From contig CATKHK010000021.1 of the NCBI GenBank assembly GCA_949751835.1, positions 248,001 through 312,000 on the forward strand: a DNA stretch of 64,000 nucleotides, in the 5' to 3' direction. Made by a program: the position numbers and the translations under genes. A model generated the notes under the pieces. That model did not search any database. It was given only the letters and a program-made list of their open reading frames with translations, and was not told the origin of the DNA. The stretch is from Blepharisma japonicum (taxonomy: Eukaryota; Ciliophora; Heterotrichea; Heterotrichida; Blepharismidae). Every line of letters starts with the position of its first letter. The stretch's first letter is position 1. Shown here one piece after another: positions 55,433-64,000 of the stretch.

Positions 55433-56800
55433 ATGATTTATTTCTTGTTCCTTTTATGCTCTGCATATGGAACTCAAGAAGTGACTGACAGTGTATGGGA
55501 AACAGATCAAGAAAGTCTCGCTTTATTTTATGCAAGCTGATGGTAAGAAAGATCCAGTGGCTATTCACAGCAAATTTTGCCTGAATACGAGAGAGCAACC
55601 CAAGATTTTCAAGACATCCCAGCTTATAAAATTGAAGGAAGCGATCATTACAGAATTACAGAAGCCTTTGGTGTGAAAGGATTCCCACAAATAATATACT
55701 TCTATAAAGGAACTCCAGTAAAATACTCAGGTGAGCGCAATTGAAAAGGGATACAAGAATGGATTTCAAGAAGAAAAAATCCAAAAGTAGAAATTGAGGC
55801 TGAAGATAAAACACAGCTTAGGTCTGTTTCTGATCCTTATATTGATAAAACATTTGCTCTAATTATAGGTGATATAACTGTTGCAAAAGAAGTTGGAAAA
55901 TTGGTAGATGGGCTAGAAATTATATACAGAAGTAACTCAAAAGAAACTTGGCTATATAAAGATTTTGATGAAAAAAAGGTTAAATATGAAGGTGAGTTTA
56001 ATTTTAAAAGTGTTGCAGCTTGGATAGAAAAAGAAAAAATCCCTGCACTTTTGCCGCTTAATAAGCCAAATTTGGATATGCTTTTTAATAAAGGCGGAAA
56101 AGCCCTTATTGCGCTTACTGATAAGAAAAACCGCTGGGTTGAGAGTGAAGTTAAAGGAGTTGGTCATCAGTTAAAAGGAAAAGCGTATTTACTTATTGCA
56201 GATGTGTCTACTGATTTGGGCAGTCAGCTTCAGAAGCTTCTTAAAGCTCCAAAACATTTGATTCCTGTGATTCGATTAGTAGACGCAAGAGGAGGCACAC
56301 TCAACATTACTCAGTATCAAATGCAGGATGAAATCACCTCAGATTCAATTATCAGATTTTATGAAAAATGCCAAAAAGGTTTAGTTTTACCTTATAAACT
56401 TTCACAAGACATCCCTCAAAGCCCATTTGAAAACAAAGTTATGACAGTTGTTGGAAAGAATTACAAAGAACTGATTTTTGATAAAAATAAAAATGTGTTC
56501 ATGCTTTTTTACGCTCCTTGGTGCACTTATTCACAAGAAACATTGCCGATTTTTGATGAGCTTGCATTTGAGCTGAGGGATGTTCAGAATTTAGTTTTTG
56601 CAAAAATTAATGGAGATTTAAATGATGTTTCTGACGAAAATGTAAGAGGCTTCCCCACTCTTAGGCTATATAAAGCAGAGTAATCTATAAATAGAAATAA
56701 AACAGCAATTCCTTATATTGGTGAAAGAAAGAAAGCTGAACTCAAAGCATTTTTATCATCTCACATTTCAATTCATTCATCAGTCAAGGTTGATCTCTAA
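55433..56800 (+). CDS. protein disulfide isomerase-like protein with two CxxS active sites and ER-retention signal
   Basis: 445 residues after two 15-nt introns: 55543-55557 (GTAAGAAAGATCCAG), which splits the first active site, and 56680-56694 (GTAATCTATAAATAG). The signal peptide is MIYFLFLLCSAYG. An N-terminal thioredoxin domain has FYASWCGYSQQ; a C-terminal one has FYAPWCTYSQE. In both, the second active-site cysteine is Ser (CxxS instead of CxxC). Two redox-inactive thioredoxin-like domains appear to lie between. The C-terminus KVDL is a KDEL-type retrieval signal. CxxS proteins can hold or isomerise disulfides but cannot oxidise them by the usual two-cysteine route. The cis-proline loops are VKGFPQ and VRGFPT. 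Confidence 0.9.
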
Positions 56801-56937
56801 TATTCTTAATCTCATCTTTAAGCTGAATGAAAAAATTCGACTGGCCTTTTATTTTTCTTTTCATTTATTTTCAAAGTTATAAAGGATATAGATTTTCTTA
56901 TGTCGATTTTCGCACCGTCAAAATTTACTAATAAAAC

Positions 56938-58173
56938 ATGGCCTTCAGAGGACTTTTTAAAGCACCTTTTAGAAGGTATTCTCTGCACGAATTCCAGTCC
57001 AAAAAGCTATTGCATGACTCTGGTGTCAAAGTTCAACGAGGAACCACAGCAGATACAGCAGCCGACTCTGAATTGGCAGCTGCATCACTAAGATCACCAT
57101 ACATAGTAAAAGCAAATGTCCAAGTTGGCGGCCGTGGATTAGGAACTTTATCGAGCGGTCTCAAAGGAGGAGTTCAGTTCTGCAAAACTCCTCAAGAAGT
57201 TGGGAAAGTTGCAAGCCAAATGATAGGATATCAACTAGTCACTAAGCAAACTACAGCAGAAGGAGTGCCAGTGAACAGTTTAATGATTTTAGAAGAGGTA
57301 GATATAAAACGACAGCTCTACTTAGCATTTGTTCTTGATCGTCAAATTGGAGGCCCAGCTGTAATTTATTCCCAAGATGGAGGAATGGATATTGAAGCTG
57401 TCGCTCACAACAACCCTTCAAGCGTACATGTTAAACCAATTGACATCCACAGAGGACTCTCAGAAGCAGAAGCATTAGAAATTACAAGAGAGCTTCAACT
57501 ATCTGATAAAGAAGCTGCTCAAGGAGCAAAAGATATAGTAAGACTTTACGAGCTTTTCAAACAAAAAGATGCTCTTCAGCTTGAAATTAATCCTTGGGCC
57601 ACAACTCCTACTGAAGAAATGTACTGCGTTGATGCAAAGGTAACTGTTGATGATAATGCAATTTTCAGACACAAAGATATCATTGCTTTCAGAGAACAAG
57701 CAGAAACTTTTTCCAAAGAAGATTCAGTTGAAAGAGAAGCTGAAAAATCCGGACTGAACTATGTTGGGATGACAGGTAATATTGGCTGTATGGTCAACGG
57801 TGCTGGGCTTGCAATGGCTACTATGGATATTATTAAGCTTTATGGAGGAGCACCAGCAAACTTCTTAGATGTCGGCGGAGGAGCCAATGAGAAGCAGATT
57901 TTCAAAGCCTTTGACATTCTCTTCTCACACAGTCACGTAAAATCGATTTTTGTCAATATTTTTGGAGGAATTGTGAGATGTGATTTAATTGCAGAAATGC
58001 TGATTAAGGCTAAAAATCAGCTTGGGTTTCCATGTCCTTTAGTTGTAAGACTTCAAGGAAATAATGCTGATGTGGCACAAAGAATGATTGAAGAAGAAAG
58101 AGACGAGAAATTGCACTCAGAATTCAATATGGAAAATGCGGCTAAACTTGCTGTGTCTTATGCTAATAGATAA
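56938..58173 (+). CDS. SUCLG2: succinyl-CoA ligase beta subunit, mitochondrial
   Basis: 411 residues, no intron and no TGA. The first 14 residues (MAFRGLFKAPFRRY) form a presequence. SLHEFQSKKLLHDSGV opens the mature enzyme. The ATP-grasp part has IVKANVQVGGRGLG, QLEINPWATTP and VDAKVTVDDNA. The C-terminal ligase domain has MTGNIGCMVNGAGLAMATMD, FLDVGGGA and FVNIFGGIVRCD. It joins the alpha subunit to convert succinyl-CoA to succinate with nucleotide triphosphate in the TCA cycle. Whether it uses GTP (SUCLG2) or ATP (SUCLA2) is not settled by the residues I can judge; the symbol is the nearer match. Confidence 0.95.
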   Translation: MAFRGLFKAPFRRYSLHEFQSKKLLHDSGVKVQRGTTADTAADSELAAASLRSPYIVKANVQVGGRGLGTLSSGLKGGVQFCKTPQEVGKVASQMIGYQLVTKQTTAEGVPVNSLMILEEVDIKRQLYLAFVLDRQIGGPAVIYSQDGGMDIEAVAHNNPSSVHVKPIDIHRGLSEAEALEITRELQLSDKEAAQGAKDIVRLYELFKQKDALQLEINPWATTPTEEMYCVDAKVTVDDNAIFRHKDIIAFREQAETFSKEDSVEREAEKSGLNYVGMTGNIGCMVNGAGLAMATMDIIKLYGGAPANFLDVGGGANEKQIFKAFDILFSHSHVKSIFVNIFGGIVRCDLIAEMLIKAKNQLGFPCPLVVRLQGNNADVAQRMIEEERDEKLHSEFNMENAAKLAVSYANR

Positions 58174-58204
58174 CTTTATTAAGTATATAGTGATTAGTCT
58201 ATTA

Positions 58205-59795
58205 TTATTTACTTTGGATTTTTTCTATGAAAAATTCCATATCATCTAACTCAGGAAACCCCCTTTTATGCTGATGAAGGGCCAGAATTATTTTTTGAAA
58301 TAATGTTATGATATGAAGTGAAGATTCTTTCAACTCAGAGTCAATTTGTAATTTTGAAGTCACATTTTGACTGATAATTTGTCCGATTTCCATTAAAACG
58401 ATTCCAGCTGATTTAGAGCCACATTCAGCAATAATATTATTGCTACACTGGGCAAGCTTTAGTATTACTTCTAAAATTGCTTCAGCATTTTGAATATTTA
58501 TAAAAGTCGGCCTTGGCTTTGTGATAAACAGTTTAGAAAAAAAATTGGCTTGGATTGCTAGCTCTGATCTTTGCAGTAGTGCTAAAGCTGGGCCAAATCC
58601 AGACTGTTCTCATACATCAATTAATTGGCTTAAAGAAACCTGTCTTTTTTTCATGATTGTAAGGAATTGTGAGTGGCCTTTGGTGAACTACGTTTTTATT
58701 ACATCTTCTATTTTCCCTTTTCTAGCCTTCAGTTTAGATAGAGGATTATTATCATTTAAATCAACCTCTGAGCAGCTTACTTGTCCTAAAGAAATGAAGC
58801 TTCTTTCGGATAAAGCTCGTGACTCAAGCTTCATTCTTACAACTTTTGTATGTTCCACATTAGCCTGATTAGTAATGTACCAAGCTTTCTCATGCATAAG
58901 ACCTATTTTTGTCATCTTCTGAACTGAATTGTCCGCTGTAAATTGAGAACCCTGAATTAGTTTTGACTCCAAAATACAAAGAAGAGTTATCGGCAAAGCT
59001 TGATAGAGGTAAGCTCTCAGGAATTGCTTCATCTTGGAGAAGAACTCCATTGGATGTATTAAATATTTTTATGTTTGTCGGAGAAATCACGATTAATCTA
59101 GAAAATTTCGAATATATAAGCAATTTTTCTGCATTTTCTGCTGATACAACATATTGGCTTTCAAATGTTTCTTTATTGTATGCTCTGAGTAGTGTTTTAT
59201 TGCAAACTGTAATAATTCTTGACGAGTCTATTACAATATCATTAATTTGTTCATGCTTTGAAACCGTCTCACATTGTTCTGATTTTCTTAAATCCCACAG
59301 TTTCAATGTTCCATCTTTCCCGCCTGTGCTCATTTCTGACAGGTGAAATGCAATAGCATTCACTGCTTCTCTGTGCGCCTTTACTGACTGAACTGCTATT
59401 TTCCTTCTCATATCCCAAATCTTTACATATCCATCATTTCCACCACTTGCAATCATTTGGCTGTTTTTATCATTGCATACCCCTAATGCTGTACATCTAT
59501 CATGGCCTTCATATTCTCTAATAATTTTAATTGGCTCTAAAGATCAATGAATAATGTTTCCTTGCTCATTTCCTGTAAAGAAATGTTTCCCAAGAGCAGA
59601 AAATTGAATTTTTCCAATCTTTTGGTCTGCTTGGAACTCTTGTGTAGGACTATTTGAATCAAAGTTCCAAAATTTTAACCAAAAATCCTCGTCAGATGTT
59701 AAATAGTATTGACGGAATAAGGCAAGGCTTAGAATTGGCGAAGAGTTATGATCTTGAATTCTACATCTCTATTACTGTGTAAATTTTGCAAGCAT
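58205..59795 (-). CDS. WD40 protein with con80 domain, katanin p80 (KATNB1)-like
   Basis: 514 residues from four exons. Introns: 59761-59775 (GTAATAGAGATGTAG, 15 nt), 58952-58967 (GTCAAAACTAATTCAG, 16 nt, unusual GTC start) and 58688-58702 (GTAATAAAAACGTAG, 15 nt). Each restores the frame. The N-terminal half is a WD40 propeller (ASGGNDGYVKIWDMRRK, STGGKDGTLKLWDLRKS). After a disordered linker comes a helical domain matching con80: GHSQFLTIMKKRQVSLSQLI, then DVWEQSGFGPALALL. Con80 of p80 binds the severing ATPase p60; katanin cuts microtubules and is needed for cilia. A POC1-type or other WD40 protein is less likely because of the con80 match. The convergent succinyl-CoA ligase gene ends 31 bp away. 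Confidence 0.8.
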
Positions 59796-59948
59796 TGGCT
59801 TTTTTATTTTTTATTATTCCAAAATTTTGAAAAGTAAATGGGCAGCCTAATAATTACGAATTTTCTTCAAAATAATTTGCATTTGAATTTTAAAATGATA
59901 ATAAAGCTCAAAGCACCAGTATTTAAGTAGCACAATTATTTAAATAAA

Positions 59949-62087
59949 ATGAGAACCATAGAATCAGACCGGCCTCCCGAAATCCCAGCTACAGTTATTA
60001 ACATTGTAGATGCTTCAAATAGCCTATCAGATCCAAACGACTACCTTAATCCTTCATCAGTTCAAATTCCAAGAACAGATGACTGTGAACATAAAAAAAG
60101 AGTTAAGGCAAATATTTGCTATTTTATTTTATTTGTGATTTATCTTGCCAATATTTTAACCTCAAATGCAATATACGAAAACGATATAACCACAATTCTT
60201 CTTTGTCTAATATTTCTTGTAAGTAGCTTTATTCTCAACTTTATTGTTGTTATATATAAACAGAAATATAATCTTCAGGATGAAGGGAAGAAATGGGTGA
60301 TGCCAACACTTTATATTTATAGCGGATTGGGGTTTATATTTTCAGATCTTAATATTTTCCCTGTCCTTTATAGAAAAGATAAAAACTCTTCATATCTGCC
60401 AGGGATGCAAGCTTTGCTGTTATTATTTGTAATTGGACCAAAATTTTTAGAAACTAAAAAAAGTGTTTACATAGTAATTAATATTTTTTTGACTATAGTT
60501 TCGTTTGGGGTGAATTGCGATGGTAAGCAAAGTCTTGGGATATCTTCCTTCCAAGTCTTGCTTTTGGCATTAGCAACTTTTTATGGTCTTATTGATTTTA
60601 AAGACTTTTCTAGGATCGGAAGAGAGATGGACTATGTTCAAGAATCCATTTTACAATCACTCCCTTTACCCGAATACCAAACTAAATCTACAACCGGAAT
60701 GGAAATCATTATAACTGCTATTAAAAACACTATTAGTGTACTTCTCGATGCCTTTGAGCACACAGAATATGGCAACAAAGAGACAATTGTTGCTACGATA
60801 ACTAGTTTAAAAGGCGCACTCGATTCACTAACTCACACAAATATATATCAAACGTCTTTTGACCAAATAACCAAAAATATGGATGAGCAAGATAAAATTT
60901 ATGTTTCTCAAGCATTTTTCGAAAGAACACCCGATATAGATCAATCCTCGTTGACTTCCAAAGGAAATTTCAAAGAAAAGCTAAATTTTATTTATGGGAT
61001 GTCAGATTTATCTGGAATTTTGAGGCAAATTGGAAAAGAATGGAATTTCAATACCATTTTTATTGGAGATTGCTCAGGGCAAACACCTATTCAAGTTGTA
61101 GGAATGCATATAATTAGAAGCTATCAGCTAAATGAGCTATTTTCTATAAGCGATAAAAGTTTAAGCGCATTTTTGAAAGAGCTAGAAAGCAGATATCTGC
61201 CAAATCCATATCATAATTCTTGCCATGCAGCTGATGTGATGTGTTCATATTTATATATTATTCATAGCTGTCCACTTATTGATGAAACTAGCTCATTAGA
61301 GCTATTAGCAGGGATTGTCTCAACACTAGCTCACGATGCAGGCCATCCTGCTAAAACTAATCGATTCTTAATGGTAACCAAAAATGAAATTGCAATTCAG
61401 TATAATGATTATAGTGTATTAGAAATGATGCATGCTACCATCCTTTTCCAAGTTTTGACTAAAACTGATTGTAATATCTTATCAAATTTTGCGTCTGATA
61501 AATGATTTACAATTAGAAAAGTAATAATCGAATTAATTCTGGCTACAGATATGTCGAAACATTTTGATTTAGTCGAGCATTTTAGAGCAAGATTCACCCA
61601 AGGTAATGTGGCAATTGACTTTAAAAATGTAGAAACTCGTCAAGAGCTAAATAAAATGAGTATTAAAATGGCTGATATTGGCCATTCTGCAAAATCAATT
61701 GAATTGCACGAAAAATGGTGCGTTCTGGTACTTCAGGAGTTTTTTTCTCAAGGAGATCTTGAGAAATCATTGGGCCTGCCTGTTTCTATGTATTGCGATA
61801 AAGAGACAACTGATATTGCTAAATCCCAGTCTGGATTTATAAAGAATATTGCATTGCCTTTATTCATTACAATGAATAATGTTGTAAATTCAAGAGATAT
61901 TGAAGAAAATATAATATATCAATTAAAGCAAAATGAAGCTTATTGAAACGCAAGAAGATTAGTGGCAAGAAACCAAACGGTTTTAGTCAAAAATGATGAA
62001 GACTGGATCAATGCGCAATATAAGAATCTTAGAGAAAAAGTGGATAAACATAGGCGCGGAAGTCATCCATTGAAGTACTTGTCATAG
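59949..62087 (+). CDS. 3',5'-cyclic nucleotide phosphodiesterase with N-terminal membrane domain
   Basis: 712 residues with TGA at 61503 and 61944 as Trp; stop is TAG. Residues 50-215 hold about six membrane segments (ICYFILFVIYLANIL, ILLCLIFLVSSFILNFIVV and others). The class I PDE catalytic domain lies at about 350-680, with metal-binding motifs PYHNSCHAADVMCS, STLAHDAGHPAKTN, ILATDMSKHFD and KMADIGHSAKSIELHEKW. All four metal-ligand His/Asp positions are kept, though HDAGHPA deviates from the usual HD-hydrophobic-x-HPG. It should hydrolyse cAMP and/or cGMP at a membrane. Membrane-tethered PDEs of this build occur in ciliates and apicomplexans. Confidence 0.92.
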
Positions 62088-62340
62088 TTAATTACATAAA
62101 GTAGCATAGTTAATCATTATTCGATTAATCAGCAAAAAATCTAACTAATTATTTTTAGATTTTATAAGTTTAACTAAATAATTTTTTTTATATTTTTTAA
62201 AATGGAATTTGATTTTATCTTTATAATCAAATATTCATTGAAATTAAATAAAGCTATATAATTCTTATATTTAATAATTGGCATAAACAATAAAAATCAT
62301 TATCACAAAATTTACAAATTTAATATATAAATCACAAACT

Positions 62341-64000
62341 TTATATTTTAATAAATGCTAATTTGCCAAATTTATTGATATTTGCTTTTTCGATTGTGAA
62401 ATCCATTAAAATATCATTTTTTACTCCTTTATTAGCCTGCTTTAAATTAGTCAATTTGCAAGGTACACCAGGAGGCCGATATTTTCCCATAACTGACGCA
62501 TTTCCAATAGAATTTGGAATCTGCGCTTTATATCTAAATTGAAAATATGTCAAGCATTCCTTCAACTCTTTAGGAATACCTTCAAATTTTTGATTTCTTT
62601 CATTATATACATGCAAGCGTATTTCATCGCAAGGATATTCTTCCCATAAATAATCCAAAACACCACCTAAAATAATTTTAAAATAATTGGCATTTAGACA
62701 AGATATGTGGTAGATATTTAGCCTTCGACTTCGAGAATACTCTGAATCAAGCGAGCAAATTAATAAACCAAGAATTGCGCTTTCTTTATTAATTCACAAA
62801 ATATTGGGGTCCATTGCTTTAATCAATTCTTCGTCCAATAGTAAGCTTACTGGAGGAACGAAATAATTAAATAATTCAGGCAGATAGCGGTAATAATCTT
62901 GAATATAAGTTTCCAACAAATTTTCTGGAATTTTTAGAGAGGTTACATCAAAATTTTGAAGTCCTTGAAAATTATTTTCATTTGCGAAATTTAATGATGG
63001 ATAGTCATCATTTTTTAACTTTGAACTTCCAACAGATGATAGCATCACTTCTTCTTTGAATTTTTCTTCTGATTTATATGTGTAGGTATATGTATCTGAT
63101 CCTATGTCTTGCACTGATGATGCTTGACTACTTGATTCAATTTCCTCCAAAAGTCACTCTTCAGATAATTTTCTGATATTAAAATTTTCTTTTATACATT
63201 CGTTGATAATTCCTGTTAAAATCCTTTTTGAAACTTTTTTATCAATTTTAGATTTTATAAGCTTCTCATTTTGTTCTGTTTCTTTTATTTGATTTTGTTT
63301 ATGATCATTTATTTCTTTCTTCGAGATTTCGTCTACCAATTTGGCTATTCAATCGTTTATTAACATTTCACATATTCTTATATTTTCTATTTCTTTTATT
63401 TCTTCAATATCTTGGAACCTTTTTCTTTCAACTATTATTTGCTCCAAAACGATTTCTTGAATCAAAGAATATAAAAATTCAGAAAATCATGTTTTAGAGA
63501 CCTCAGAAATTATTTTCTTTTCTTTAATCTTTTTCAATCGAAGTTCTTCTTTCGATATTTCATTATTTACAATATCAATTGCTATATCATTGATAAATTC
63601 TTTAAATATCATATCAGAGACCATGAGTTTTTCATTCTCATAACTTTCTATTTCATCCGATATATACCTCTCTATAAGATTCTCTACTAAATGGGAGATT
63701 AAATCACTAAATAATCAGTAAGAAAGCTTATCTTTTTCAATTTCTTCATCATTTAAAGTTCTAATGTACTCTATCTCATTAATTATTTCTTTTTCTCCGA
63801 TTTCAGAAATAACCTTAATAATTAAGGTAGTATAAATTAAATCAGCAACTGCCATATTTTCATTATCCTCAGCCATCTTTTTTATCAATGCTTGATTCCT
63901 ATTTTCATTTTCCAGTTTAATCTCATTATTAAGAATACTTCTGCACATTTTTTCTGCTGCTTGATAAAGCAAATCACCAAAAATTATTCCTGCTAAATTA
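62341..64000 (-). CDS. large helical-repeat protein with globular C-terminal domain (5' end outside window)
   Basis: At least 552 residues; open to the right edge, with TGA as Trp at several places. From 64000 to about 63170 the protein is a chain of similar helical units of roughly 45-60 residues, each with a leucine/isoleucine-rich helix and an acidic EI end (ADLIYTTLIIKVISEI; SDLISHLVENLIERYI; SDMIFKEFINDIAIDI; EMLINDWIAKLVDEI). A Ser/Tyr/Thr-rich linker follows (DTYTYTYKSEE), then a compact C-terminal domain (NIYHISCLNANYFKIILGG, LWEEYPCDEIRLHVYNE) that recalls an acetyltransferase-type (GNAT) fold without a clear catalytic motif. The full protein is probably large and structural. Confidence 0.72.

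Noticed and set aside
1-64000. tRNA, rRNA, spliceosomal RNA, CRISPR array or telomere repeat (CCCTAACA type)
   Set aside because: Looked for T-loop consensus, snRNA landmarks, spaced repeats and telomere units on both strands by eye; none found.

Overview
The window looks like somatic (macronuclear) DNA of a heterotrich ciliate, most likely Blepharisma. Three signals support this. (1) In-frame TGA sits where tryptophan is expected in nearly every gene, for example HHCP-W-VNNC in a DHHC palmitoyltransferase and W at DOMON, kinase and PDE positions. TAA and TAG are the only stops. (2) Introns are tiny: nine were found at 15-17 nt (mostly 15, GTAA...AG), each restoring a conserved reading frame. 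(3) Genes are tightly packed on AT-rich DNA, with gaps of 8-31 bp at several boundaries. Blepharisma is known for UGA=Trp and 15/16-nt introns; the species call is inference.

Layout. 1-7 kb: the 3' part of a DOMON/b561/b5/FNR reductase, a coiled-coil protein, a Frag1/DRAM-like membrane protein, an ATG8-like protein, a NEK kinase and an HSD10-like dehydrogenase. 7.4-11.3 kb: two tail-to-tail paralogues fusing a kinase to two RING-like zinc modules, plus a decayed third copy. 11.5-20 kb: a lysine-rich unknown, a tandem cNMP-binding protein, an IQ-motif protein, eL15, a DHHC acyltransferase next to a putatively acylated LRR protein, and PDH E1-beta. 20.5-29.6 kb: a recent tandem duplication of a 4.4-kb single-pass membrane protein gene, with a PDH E1-beta 3' scrap left at the junction. 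30-38 kb: a large VWA protein, two tandem FHA proteins, a TPR-like protein and a divergent cyclophilin. 38.4-45.4 kb: a tandem array of four intact ER-type SDR genes, one interrupted SDR pseudogene and a duplicated scrap of the flanking gene. 45.7-64 kb: a kelch-like gene with a 1-nt frame break, a SPIRAL1/Jupiter-like microprotein, a membrane protein, an uncertain interrupted gene, an amino-acid transporter, a minimal bZIP, eL34, a TPX2-like protein, a CxxS PDI, succinyl-CoA ligase beta, a katanin-p80-like protein, a membrane-anchored cyclic-nucleotide PDE and the 3' part of a helical-repeat protein.

Most genes are unrelated housekeeping or ciliary/cytoskeletal genes and do not form a pathway. 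The structure worth attention is the gene turnover: tandem duplications (receptor, SDR, FHA, kinase-RING) that carry broken pieces of neighbouring genes at their edges. No tRNA, rRNA, CRISPR, telomere repeat or recognisable transposase was found.
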